A DNA stretch of 62,000 bases from Symsagittifera roscoffensis (Eukaryota > Xenacoelomorpha > Acoela > Convolutidae): positions 1-62,000 of the forward strand of contig NW_026970697.1 in NCBI RefSeq assembly GCF_963678635.1, written 5' to 3'. Under the pieces are notes generated by a model. It ran no database searches. It was not told the origin of the DNA and saw only the letters and a list, made by a program, of their open reading frames with translations. This document shows positions 10,508 through 21,114 of this stretch, one piece after another. The translations under genes and the position numbers were made by a program. How positions within the stretch are numbered: position 1 is the stretch's first letter; every line of letters starts with the position of its first letter.

Positions 10508-13120
10508 TCAGAGTTTATTAAAACTGGAAACGTCCTTGCTATTAATAGCCCGTTTCATCGGGCCCAGAAATCGATCTTCCTCCGTGAGCTCAGCTAAAAG
10601 ATCAGCGTCGAATAACCCTGGTAGTCCCACAATTTTTTTCTTGGACTTTGAGATGATAGGGTTTCTACCATTGATTGCATACACACCAACTTTATCAGCA
10701 GTGTGGATTCTCCCCTGTCTTGATAATCGGCACTTCCTCATAGCCTCCAAGAGCTGGTTGTGTCCCTCCCTTCTAGAGGCAGTCCTGGCAGCAACAAATC
10801 GGGTCTTCGCCGCACGCTCTCTGGTCCGATTACGTTGGCGCACCTGATCCCGGCGAGAGATTCGTCCTACTTGACGAGATCTTACAGGAGGTCGCGGGTT
10901 CGGCCGTCGAAAGTTAGGTGAACTCAAAGTGAAATTTTCCACAAAAGAGAGGAGGTCTGCTTGTTCCTCCATTGAGCTGTGTGATGGTGGTAATTCAGTA
11001 GGGTGAGCTTGTTGAGTTGGTGGTTTGTCGCCGGTATGTGGTAGTACAGTAGAATGAGAGGGATTCATGTTGGAGTTATTAGATGAGTTGAATGAAAGAG
11101 ATTTTGTTGAATGAAATAAAGATGAGAAGGAAGAGTTGCAACTATCTTTTAACGATTCAGGTCGGAGACAATGATTCAGGGCGAGCAAATCCGGTCTACG
11201 ATTATTAATTAGCATACCGGTTTCTGATTGGTCGACGCTGGAACAGCATGACTTGACGCCCTCACTCGGTGAGAGACTGTATGCGCGAATTTGCATAACG
11301 TAATTTGATTGGTCGAGAAAACAATTTGATTTCTGAGTTTGAGGCGCAGCGACCTCTTGCGACGGAGAACATAATTTTCTAGCCGAATCGATTATATTGA
11401 ATGAATTAATAAATGAAAAGGCCGAATTGAAAGCCTCAATAGACTTTACAACAAAAAGTTCATCGTAAATTGATGGCGCTGGAGCTGAAAGAGTTGGATG
11501 GCGGGACAAATAGTCCACAATGCCTAACGTAACCCCAGGGACGTCAATAACTTCAAAATCAAATGGCAATAACCGGTCCGCCCAACGCGAAAGGCGCGAC
11601 TGATAGGATTTGTTATTATAATTTTCACTCAGTGCCGAAATAATGGCTTTGTGGTCGGTTAATACTTGAAAACGATTGCCCAACAAATAAGTACGAAATT
11701 GTTCGCACGCCGAAACGATCGCCAACAACTCAAGTTCAATCGTACTATATTTTATTTCAGCATGTTTGAGAAAACGCGAGGCAAACGCAGTTGGAGCCCA
11801 AACCCCCGGCTCGATCTCCTGTTCCAAGCATGCTCCTAACCCGTTATGACTAGCGTCACATTTTAACCGAAACTTTTTTGAAGAGTCATAATGAAATAAA
11901 TTGGGAATATTAGCCAACAGATTATTGATACTCTTGAAGGCGTTATCTTGTTCCTCCCCCCAACGGAAAGACTGTTTATTACATGCCCTTAAGGATTCTC
12001 GGAAATGAACTGTATAAGTGTGTAGGTCAGGTATGAATCGTTGTAAATGATTTAACGTCCCCATAAACGAGCGAAGCTGCTTCAAAGTTTTGGGGGGTTT
12101 AAGTGAATGGATCGCATCAATCTTTGAAAATTTCGGAGAGTACCCGCTCTCATTTATAACATAACCTAAGCAAGTTAATTGGTTTACTGAGAACTCGCAC
12201 TTACTGAACTTCAATGCCCAGCCTTCTGCATCGAGTCGCTGCATCACTCTCTCGACCAAATTATTATGTTCTTGGACATCTCCCTTCGTGAATACTAGAA
12301 TGTCGTACAAATAACAGATTACACCTTCCAGTCCTTGCATGGTACAACCCATCGCCTTCTGAAACTCATTCGGCATGTCGGTCAACCCATAGAACCTTGT
12401 CCTAAACCGATAAGTCCCCGTAGCATCTCCACACAAGATATTGAAATTACAATGACTACTGGAAACTGACGACAATGGTAACTGGCTGAAAGCATATTTC
12501 AAGTCTAACGAGGTGAACCAAACGGTGCCAGGTACGTCGTTAGTGATTATTTGAGCCACCGAATCAATAAGTTCATGAATATTTGGCATCTGGTATTTAT
12601 TCTTCCAGATCTGCGCATTCATCGGTTTAGCATTTAAGGCGAGTTTTATCGAGCCGTCCTTCTTGGCGGTCAATACAATGGGTGCTATGAAATAATCGGT
12701 CGTACATTTGTCCAGTTTCTCAATGTGACCTTGTCTTACTAATTGTTTGATCTCATTAGCGACCCTATCCTGGATATGAATTGGGACTTTACGTCCTTTA
12801 ACTTGACGCGGTACCAAAGGATACTTGAAATTGGTAAACACTTTGTGGTTTTTAGATCTTCCTAATCGATTAAACACATGCGCATATTTTTTGGCGAAGA
12901 AAGAACTCCAATAATCGGAGGTCGGATCTTGGTCCTTAACTTCAAGTTGCTGAAAGTGTTCTGCCCTCAGTTGGGTAGTCACCACACCCAGTTGATCTTG
13001 CAGATCTAGACCCAACAGATTTCTTGTTCTGTTCTCGGAGACAAGGAAACAAGCCTCTTCTACTTTCCAACCACTAGACGAGATCGGGAGACAAACTGAG
13101 CCGAGAAGGCGAATCGACAT
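10508..13120 (-). pseudogene. pol: Element B reverse transcriptase-RNase H
   Basis: In this 870-codon region the start overlaps the end of protease, RT covers about residues 110-330 and RNase H about 415-545. The RT keeps LDLKYAFSQLP (D206), but the YxDD box reads YLYD at residues 270-273. The codon at 12305-12307 is TAC where an active element has an Asp codon. RNase H has CDAS (D422), an ELELLAI glutamate, LTDHKAI and VDYLSRHP. The last 300 residues are a Ser-rich spacer and an Arg-rich stretch before the integrase. An active-site substitution plus stops on both sides make this a dead polymerase. Confidence 0.93.
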
Positions 13121-14498
13121 ACAGTGTGTCTATAGGGTACCGTGCGATATCTCGAAATTTGAAGGACGGGTTACGTTGTAATATTAAATCGCAAGTCCGT
13201 TTATTGAGAAACGAGACCGGACTTCCAGTGTCGATAGTTGAATAGAAAAAGCTCGATCCCGTAGGCAGCTGGATACTAAGGCTTCTCGGTTTCCCTTTGT
13301 TTGACCTGAGGAGCTTAATACTATCTATCCTAACAGCACTTTCTAGCTGTAGCACACTGTATTCAGGTTCGCTATCATAATCTGCGTCTATGAAGTTGCA
13401 ATCGATTGAGGGGTCTGTCACTTCCTCACTATCATCGACCAAATTGACACGCCGTCTTGATGAATTGCAACATTTGGCAAATTGGCATCGTTTCTTGCAA
13501 AGGTTGCATGTAACCTCTCGAGCTGGACACGACTTTCTGTGTTCCGGGCTGAACAAATTGCCACAGAAATAGCATGCTTTGTTGCTTTCGTTACTTTGTG
13601 TATTTGTTCGATTAGAGTTGTTCTGAGGAGCATTCCGCTTTCCTCTAGACGACTGTATTGAGAAAGTGGGCTCTTGTTTTACCTTTATAGTGCTGGTAAC
13701 CTGGTTGTGCGGGAGTAGTTTTTGGAACTGAGCCGACGTGCTAGCCCCTTTTTCACACTCTAAAGCGAGTTGAAATGTATCATCCAAGTCTGCTTTTGCC
13801 TTAATCAATTGCTGTTGAACATCCACATCACGAATTCGTCCTATGAAAAGATCTTTCAGAGTATCCTTCTCTTGAGCACGTGGCCAAATACACAAGGCAA
13901 TTTGAGCACTTAGGCGAGCGTAAAATGAAGAAAAAGTATCGTTTTCCAACATAAAGATATTATTGTATAGTTTAATGCGCTCAACAGTATAATCGCGTTC
14001 TATCTTGAAAAGTGTTTCGCAAGCCTTGTGAAAGTCACGAAAAGGGGTAACACTAATGTCCATATGCGGGTAGGAGTCTGCGAAGCATCGTTTCCCTTCG
14101 TTTCCTAGAGCGAAAATCAACCGTGACTTCAGTCGGGCTTCAGCTTCGTGATAAAATCAGTTTAAGCCTATCCTAGGGCCTTTCCGTCTGCGCTCGATAT
14201 TGAATTCATTAACGCGACGAACTGCTGCCTGATCTCTGAGGACACGGGCTTCGGTCTCCGCAGCGGTTTCCGTTGCACCTACAGTCTCCGCTTTAGGGGG
14301 TGTTTCGTCGATGACCTCCACGGGTTCTGCTAATACATCCTGAGGGTTTAGATTATCTTTCAACCCCACTGCCAGGAAGAATTGTCCAATCCAAGATTCC
14401 CAAAGGAATGGCGGGTTGATCGAAGGTTTTGCCCAAAAAGGGGGAATACCTAACAGGTCAGTCCTGTCTTCATTCACAGGAACTGCTGGCTGCGCCAT
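13074..14498 (-). pseudogene. gag: Element B gag and protease
   Basis: The ATG at 14498-14496 overlaps the last base of the 5' LTR. Codons run to a TGA at 14157-14159 and go on in the same frame to 13074. The matrix/capsid part is helical. Two knuckles follow (in the 14120 ORF numbering): C183-C186-H194-C198, then C205-C208-C217 with Gln where the second His should be. The protease loop reads STIDTGSPVSF. The protease continues into the RT ORF in another frame; the switch near 13100-13130 falls inside the protease fold, so I read it as a mutation rather than programmed frameshifting. Confidence 0.88.
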
Positions 14499-14804
14499 GA
14501 CATTTGCCGAGACTTAAAGGACAAAACTTGGTTGTTCGTAATAGTGAATTGATTGATTAGTTGTTTTCATTCTTGGTTTTAATTTAGATTTGGTTAGTCA
14601 AGCTCTGACTAAGAGGAACAAAAAATAGAAGGTAGAATAAAGTTTACATCTAGCTAGCGATGTATCAAAACATAAGAGTGATCACACACAGTGTGTCACT
14701 CGACAAGGCCAAACCGGTGACCTTGAACAAACTGGTATATAAATCCGCTGCATGGCTGCGAAAGTCATTGAATAAAATGAGGTACCAAATGTCGCCTCAT
14801 CACA
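14498..14804 (-). repeat. Element B LTR (5' LTR, right) and adjoining primer site
   Basis: The pair of the left LTR, 5 bases longer because of AAAAATAGA against AATAA near 14620. Reading the minus strand, the LTR ends CAAATGTCA and TGGCGCAGCCAGCAGT follows at once. A TGG start directly at the LTR edge fits a primer binding site for a tRNA ending GCGCCA. The gag ATG is formed across this boundary. Confidence 0.93.
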
Positions 14805-14809
14805 ACCCG
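14805..14809 (+). repeat. Target site duplication ACCCG, right of element B
   Basis: Matches 7832-7836. Element A sequence resumes here as ACCCGATAGAGTAGG, as in the uninterrupted copy 1. Confidence 0.95.
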
Positions 14810-16141
14810 ATAGAGTAGGAAACAATAGTTTAATTTCAACCCTCATTCAACAAGAAAACCTAAAGGGAACTAGAAACCGTACACAACAAGATATTCAAAC
14901 TCCATCACACCATCACATTTTGGAAGTGAAGAAATAGTCGAAACAATAACAACAACAGCACAACAAAGTATCCAACATATACATCCAAATCTTACATCTC
15001 CTAGATAAAAAAAACCCAACATTACCACATGTGACATTACAATCTACGGTAAAACCCTCCGTTGTTCCAAAATACACGCAAATGGTTTATCAAATCCTTA
15101 GACAATTGGTGAAATCTACAAAAAAAAACAAAGAACATCATATAGAAATTTTTTTGCAGAGCATAATTACAACTACGTAAAAAGATCACAGATGACTAAA
15201 CCCTCTTGTACGATCACTCAAAATCAATTATTCTCACAAAGTCAAAAGTTACAACAACCATCATCAAACTCAGCAAATTTTAATGAATACCCACAAATTT
15301 CACGAGATCAAAGTGAAAATTATCAATTTTTCAGCAGAACAAATTTAACACACGATGAAGACATATTAGACATCGAACGTCTTATTTTAAATCTAATTAT
15401 TTTCCATCCGACGATGAAGAATTTTATAATCAAAAACATCAACAATTTTCTCAAAACCAAAGACCTCGTTCTTACAACATAGATCAATTAGGTATTTTCG
15501 AACCATATACCCGAGAAGGAAAAATAGGACAAACCAGACCAATTCAAACATCACAGAATAATAACTTTCAATCACAAAACCCAGGTAATACACAATCCTA
15601 TCAACCAACTCAAATGCTTAATGAAATTCCACTACCATATTATTTACAACAACACGAAATCACAAAAAGTCAACTTACAATTATTTCACAAATGCCAAAG
15701 GCCGCAGAATCACCACAGATGACTATGAATCCATACCTAATGAATAGATCATCAACATCATCAATTAAACCGCTAATGGTATTCACAGGCACATACCCTG
15801 AATACTCTGTAGAAGATTATCTGAACGCAGTCACAGCAAATGTAATTTCAAATACAGGACCTGAACCGGTAATAATGCCACTTCATCAAAATTGGATACA
15901 TAGACGCACAGCAATAATGCAAACCACACTTGATGGCGCAGCCCAAAAATGGTTTTCAGTTTTACCTATAGATATGAAATCAGATTGGAAAAGATTCACA
16001 CGAGAATTTTCAAAAATGTTTGATTCTGAAAGAAACAAACAACATCAAAGAATTTTATGGAATGAAATTCGTAGACTACCAAATGAAACGAGTTTACAAC
16101 TCGCAGTAAAAATCGAAACACTAGTCCAGAAATCATATTAA
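14810..16141 (+). pseudogene. gag: gag middle and capsid-like segment, element A copy 2
   Basis: Decayed linker sequence (14810-15190) matches 815-1180 of copy 1. The Gln/Ser-rich part (15192-15482) and the capsid-like part (15614-16141, 175 codons) follow in different frames. The capsid part is the longest intact stretch of element A Gag in the window and includes YPEYSVEDYLNAV and AAQKWFSVLP. A stop at 16139-16141 ends it just before a stretch that is frameshifted in both copies. Confidence 0.65.
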
Positions 16142-16199
16142 ATAAACAGTCATGATTATAAAAATACAAAAATTACGGAAATTTCAATGATGACTCTTA

Positions 16200-16604
16200 T
16201 ACCTCAATTATGAAAATTAGCTATCAAAAAGAGAGCATCACATCCTTCCTCAACCGAGAACCAGATTTAGATTTTAGAAAACTAGTTGATAAATTAGAAC
16301 AAGCAGAATGAAACTAGAAGAAACAGAAAATCTCAAATTACAAATTTTAAATAATGTTCAAACTACTACTACACAAAAAAATCATATACAAGACTCAGAT
16401 ACAAAATTATCCGATGAAATTACTAAAAGTTTGTCATATACGAGAAAAATCCAAATTTCAAAGGTAAACCATTGTTCAAACAAGGGTGTAACTATTGTCG
16501 AAGATTTGGACACATCATTGCTGAATGCAGATAAGATTAGCAAGACAACCAAAATAACCCTCAAAAGTACAGAGATCCAAACAAATCATTTCACCAGTAC
16601 ATGA
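16200..16604 (+). pseudogene. gag: gag nucleocapsid region, element A copy 2
   Basis: The Lys/Glu/Asn-rich linker is followed in another frame by the CCHC knuckle (about 16485-16535: CNYC, then H, then C). The 98-codon open piece 16308-16604 covers the linker but leaves the knuckle frame, so a frameshift lies near 16430. The TAG two codons after the knuckle is the same as in copy 1. Confidence 0.6.
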
Positions 16605-17422
16605 AAAAAAATCTAATTTTACCTAATAAAAATACTCATTATAATAATAGTTCTGGAAAACCACTTCCAATTTTTCAAATTAATCAAGAAACCAATCACC
16701 TTATTACTCTAATTACAGAGGAAGATCACCAAACCAAAAAATTTTACGTAATTTTTCATAAAATAGGTATAGTCGATCAAATAGTCGACATAACCAGTAT
16801 CGAAATAACTATTCACTATCAAGTTCAAACCGACCAAAAAATTAGTTTGAAACCAGACCCTATTCACACTCAAGGAATAGACACTCTTCCAATGCTAGAT
16901 CAAGAAATTCCTCATAAAACAGAAATATGAAATGTTCCAACAAAATGAATAGAAGCTACCCAAAAAATTGAAATCAACGATACCAGAAAAACAGATCACG
17001 AGATAATTCTAACAACAGACCAAGTTTTCAAAGATCTAATTATAACAACTATCAAAATAGATCACGTCATAACGTACAAAATCGAAAATCGTACTATAAC
17101 AATAGACAGAGGAACTACTCTCAATCATCACACAGAAATAACACACGTTATCCAGATTCTCAAAACAAAAATAGAAGCAATACACCAAAAGATCAGAGAC
17201 AAATAAATCAAGTACAAAGAACTGAAGAAGTCAATGCAGACCCCCCTGGTATTGACAAAACAGAAAACACCGAATTGCAACTAAATCACCTCAATCGCAA
17301 TTCCACGGACAAAGAAAAAACAATCTCAGTTAACACGATAAAAGTTGAAAAAGACTACGAACCTCTTATCTATGAACAACCTATACATTCCCATGTTTAT
17401 GAAAATCATGACCACTTTCATT
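16601..17422 (+). pseudogene. Gag Asn/Arg/Ser-rich tail, element A copy 2
   Basis: Counterpart of 2583-3420. The open piece 16601-16930 is followed by Asn/Arg/Ser/Gln-rich sequence in another frame and the PPGID-containing acidic end (about 17240-17400). It is cut at 17422 by the LINE; the matching sequence resumes at 21103. Confidence 0.55.
17411..17422 (+). repeat. LINE target site duplication, left
   Basis: ACCACTTTCATT stands directly before the LINE and again at 21103-21114. Copy 1 of element A has this string once, near 3395-3406, in CATGACCACTTTCATTTAAACTA. The empty and filled sites define the insertion exactly. Confidence 0.93.
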
Positions 17423-17538
17423 GCCTGCTATTTGGGAAGCCTTCACGTGGCGGCAGGTGTGGATCCTTGCAGAAGGATCTCAATTTTCCCATACCAAAGA
17501 GTGTTTGGCCAAAACACATGGAAACCCAGTGAGGGTTT

Positions 17539-18279
17539 TTGCTGAAGCACCATAGTGACCCCGATCTATGGTGGCTTCTAATTCTGGCAGGGGATATCGA
17601 GCTGAATCCGGGGCCGGTGAAATGGCCTTGTGGATATTGTGGTGAGGCGGTTAGTAGCAGAGTCTGGTCTATCTACTGTGTGGATTGCAAGAAGTGGATA
17701 CATCAGCGCTGCGCAGGGATGTCGACCCAAGAGATCAGGGCACATCAGAATTTCAGGTGGCATTGTGGGTGTGTTACAGTTCCCACTGTCCCTGTTGCTC
17801 CAGTTGCAGTTCTGCAGCCAGCCGCCCAAACTCGGAGACCAAGAGTGACGACTCCAGTGCCCAGATGTTTGAAGATTTTGCAGCTTAACATCGATGGTTG
17901 GAGAGGTAAGGTCACTAGTCTCAACGAATTTCTCGACGAGAAGAAAATTGATGTTGCGTTGTTGCAAGAGACGAAGCTGATGAGTTCTACTGCTGACCCT
18001 AGTGCTAATGGGTGGACAATCCATAGAGCAGAACGCACGGTTCATCTGGCGCAGAATGAGCAACCTCAAGGAGGTTTGGCGGTGCTCGTCAGACCTGGAG
18101 TCCAGTCACGCAGGTTAGAAAGTTTGAATCTTCCGACAGGAGCTGCTTTGGAGTCGTTGGGAGTTTCAAATGAGACCAAGCATGGCTGGATGAATCTCTG
18201 GAATATGTACCGTCCTCCTGCTACTGGTGGTGCAGTCGTGAGGGATGCTGCGTTGTATCTGAACCATTGGCCTAGATAG
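17539..18279 (+). pseudogene. LINE ORF, N-terminal part: 2A-like peptide, PHD-like finger, start of endonuclease
   Basis: The open frame starts after a TGA at 17530 and has no ATG before the 2A, so the true start is lost or lies in a shifted frame. The 2A core DIELNPGP is at 17593-17616, preceded by a hydrophobic WWLLILAG. It is followed by a finger with CGYC, CVDC, a WIHQRC box and WHCGC. The endonuclease begins with LQLNIDGW and has the catalytic Glu in LLQETKL. The frame stops at a TAG (18277-18279) but continues in frame beyond it. In known elements 2A causes a skipped peptide bond between its last Gly and Pro, releasing a short leader. Confidence 0.88.
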
Positions 18280-18912
18280 AAGAGTTCTGTTATCTGTGCG
18301 GATGTTAATGCGCATGGTTCTTGGGATGCGAGCAGAGATTCCGATCAGTTGGGAGAAGAAATTGACGACTGGTTGATTGACAACAGTATGGCGCATGTGA
18401 ATAGTGGCATTCCTACGCGTGTTCGGCAGCTGGGTCACGCGATGGTGGAAACTGCACCCGACATCACCATTGTGCACAGTTCTGTGGCGAGTAGTTGTTC
18501 TTGGGATGTGCTGGAGACCATTGGTTCCGATTATTTGCCAATTAAATTGGTCATTGGCTCTTCAGGGATGAAAGAAGAAGAGACAAAACGCAAGTATAAC
18601 TTCAACAAAACGGACTGGGAGAAGTACATCAGTGTGTGTCACAGGAGTTTGCCAGAGTGGAATGAAGATATGACACTGGAGAAGAATTACAAAGTCCTGA
18701 TCGAGACGATGCAGAAGGCGGCTAAGAGGTCAACTCCCTTCACTAAGGTTGGCGGCAACAGAAAGCCTTGGTGGTCTAGTCTCTGTGAGAGTGCGAAGAG
18801 GTCTATGAAGGATGCTTTCAGTCTCTTGAGGAGGAGCCCTTGCGAAGAAAATGTGGAAATGTACAAGAACGCGAAGAAGATTTTTGCTGATACCATCAGA
18901 GAAGAAAATTGA
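18280..18912 (+). pseudogene. LINE ORF, endonuclease C-terminal half and linker
   Basis: In the same frame as the preceding segment. The endonuclease D-x-N motif is in ICADVNAHGSWD. The final SDH motif reads GSDYLP: the codon at 18532-18534 is TAT where active enzymes have His (CAT or CAC), consistent with one C-to-T change. A Lys-rich linker follows and a TGA at 18910-18912 interrupts the frame. With the His lost, target nicking by this copy would fail. Confidence 0.85.
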
Positions 18913-21067
18913 CGTAGTTGGCGGGAGTTTGTTGACACGTTGTCTCCGTCGACTCCTAGTACCAAGGTCTGGCGCACGCTTCAAAGTATGGATGGCAGGA
19001 AGAAACTGGGATTGCCAGACAATCCAGTGTGTGCCGGGGACAAGACTGCTGTCACTGACAAGTCGAAAGCGGAACTTGCAGTGAAAACGTATGCCGCAGC
19101 CAGCAAGGTTCAGATCACTAGAGAGGACTCCAAGGAAGCTTACCTAGCGACTAGAGAAAGTCTGAAAGAGACTTCGGAAGGTGAGCTGGGTAACAGTTTC
19201 TCTGAAGACGAGTTGGCAAGAGCTTTACAGAAGATGAAGAATGGAGCTGCCGGCCCAGATGGAGTTGTTCCCCAGATGATCAAGCACTTGCCAGAGAATT
19301 GCATCTTGTTTCTGCTTCCTGTCTTCAATGAGAGTTTACGTCAAGGAAAAGTTCTCGATTGCTGGAAACGTGCAGTCATTGTGCCAATTTTGAAGAATGG
19401 TAAACCGCCTTCTCAGATAAAGAGTTATAGGCCCGTTTCTCTGTTGCCGTGTATTGCCAAAGTTCTGGAGTCTATGATGGAATCCCGCGTTCGTCATTGG
19501 GCCGAGAGTATTCACATGATTCCAGATTGTCAGTCAGGATTTCGTGCCAAACGATCCACAACAGATGTTCTTGCCAATCTCAGCCAGAAGGCATTCGACA
19601 ACCTACAGATGAAGAAGCGAACAGTGATCACGGCAGTTGACTTCAAAGAAGCGTTTGATAGGGTGTGGCGTGGTGGTCTTCTTAGAGACTTAGCGAAAGC
19701 TGGCCTTCATCCTACTTGCCTGAGGTGGATCAAGTCGTTTTTTAGCGACAGAAGAGCGTGTGTCAGATGGAACAGTTCTCTTTCCAAGTATAAGGTGTTT
19801 CAGCAGGGAGTTCCCCAAGGCTCACCTCTGTCCCCTTTGCTTTTTTGTCTTGCCACGGCAAGTTTGCCTACAAGGATTGCTCAGAATGCTCCAGACACGA
19901 AAAGTGCCCAATTTGCAGATGATTATTCGCTTTATAATGAGGATGTTTCTCCAGATTCGGCAGCAGCTAGAATGCAACCAGCTCTGGATAGCGTCAGTTC
20001 TTGGGCGAGTGATCATTATATGCACATTGAACCGTCGAAGACTGAGGGGTTAGTGATCAGCCTGGACCCGAGAGAGACGGCAGGCAAAGCACAGCCAGCT
20101 CTTCTTCTGGAGAACACACAAGTTCCTTTCAACAAGCATATCAAGATTCTGGGTGTCAACATTGATACACAGTTGACGTTTTCCGAACACACAAACATCA
20201 TGGTGAAGAAGATGAGGAAAAGGAAACAACTGCTTTCTAGTTTGTCAGGGAGGAACTGGGGTCTGACATCCACTGACCTTAGAAGATTGTATAATGCCTA
20301 TGTCAAGCCAGGAGCACTTTACGCCAGTGAAGTTTGGGGTTCTTTTCTCTCGGACTCGAATTGGAATAAACTGGAGGCATGCAACAACAGAGCAGCAAGA
20401 ATTATTTGTGGTACGCCAGCAAGTTCCAATGCCGTCGCTACTCGTGCTGAGGCAAGGCTTTCTTCGTTGAAGCAGTACAGTGACGAAAAGGCAGCCATTT
20501 TGTACAGTAAGTTCCTCCGGTTCCCGACAGATCATCATCTGCATCTTTTGACAGATGACGGCCCGCCTCAGAGACTGAACGCGAGAGGGGATAGCAGATT
20601 TCGTCCGGACTGGAGAGTTACCGCTAGAAAGAAGATCCAAGATAAACCAGAAACTCTCAGTACGAAAGAGTTTATTCTGACGAATAGAGAAGAAGTGACA
20701 CTAGAAGATTACCGGCAGAAAATGGATGAAGATCACTTACACAGACGAATTTGCAATGGCCTGGCTTTGGAGAATTCAACTAATCGTTCAAGAGAAGAGG
20801 AAGTTTTGTTGCATAGGCTCCGGGTGAATCGATGTAATAACCTAGCTAAAACTGAGCATCTCTTTGGTCGTATTGAATCTCGGCAGTGCCTTCAGTGTAA
20901 TAGTGAATAAATTGAAGACACAGAGCATTTCATCCTGAAATGCGATAAATGGAATGAAGAAAGAATGTTAACTTTGGGCTCAAACCCCATTATCTCAGTT
21001 TTGCAAACAAATCCGGACAAAGTTTTACTGTTTATTGGCCAAACAGGACGTTTACGTCCCTCATATC
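18913..21067 (+). pseudogene. LINE ORF, reverse transcriptase and C-terminal CCHC
   Basis: It stays open in the same frame for 19 codons before 18940 and then to 20910. RT motifs are in order: AAGPDGVVPQMIK, VIVPILKNGKPPSQIKSYRP, VDFKEAFDRVW (catalytic Asp), QGVPQGSPLSPLLF and FADDYSLYN (FADD box intact). After a TAA at 20908-20910 the frame continues with EDTEHFILKC, completing a C-X2-C...H-X4-C knuckle (CLQCN before the stop) typical of the LINE C-terminus. The RT active site is intact. Confidence 0.92.
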
Positions 21068-21083
21068 ATTTATGACGAGCTCC

Positions 21084-21114
21084 ATCAACAACAACAACAA
21101 CAACCACTTTCATT
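21084..21114 (+). repeat. LINE (CAA)n tail and right target duplication
   Basis: CATCAACAACAACAACAACAA is the 3' tail. ACCACTTTCATT (21103-21114) is the right target duplication, and element A resumes with TAAACTATTATACAGG. A short-unit tail instead of poly(A) is usual for CR1-like and related LINEs. Confidence 0.9.

Larger units (their letters stand above)
7837..14804 (-). mobile_element. Element B: complete LTR retrotransposon, Ty3/gypsy with Mag-like zinc knuckles
   Basis: Two near-identical LTRs (7837-8138 and 14498-14804) flank minus-strand gag, protease, RT, RNase H and integrase, and the whole is bounded by ACCCG. Integrase after RNase H gives Ty3/gypsy. The paired knuckles with a CPA string between them resemble the Mag/SURL group. 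By my reading the LTRs differ at about eight positions plus one 5-nt indel, so the insertion is fairly old. The coding part has in-frame stops at 14157-14159, 10508-10510 and 10304-10306, frameshifts near 13120 and 9465, and a mutated RT active site. It is dead. Confidence 0.93.
17423..21102 (+). mobile_element. APE-type LINE with 2A-like peptide, PHD-like finger, endonuclease and RT
   Basis: A 3,680-base non-LTR retrotransposon lies between 12-bp target duplications and ends in a (CAA)n tail (about 21084-21102). One long + strand frame encodes a 2A-like peptide, a Cys/His finger, an apurinic-type endonuclease, an RT and a C-terminal CCHC. Three in-frame stops (18277-18279, 18910-18912, 20908-20910) break it. 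The PHD-endonuclease-RT layout with 2A is known from some CR1-like and Ingi-like LINEs; I cannot assign a clade by eye. The first about 115 bases have no ATG in the main frame ahead of the 2A, so the 5' end may be damaged or truncated. Confidence 0.92.

Noticed and set aside
13074-13130. Programmed frameshift between gag-protease and RT in element B
   Set aside because: The frame change falls inside the protease fold and no slippery heptamer is evident, so a small deletion is likelier.
17578-18069. 163-codon minus-strand ORF opposite the LINE
   Set aside because: Complement of the finger and endonuclease coding region; no domain of its own.
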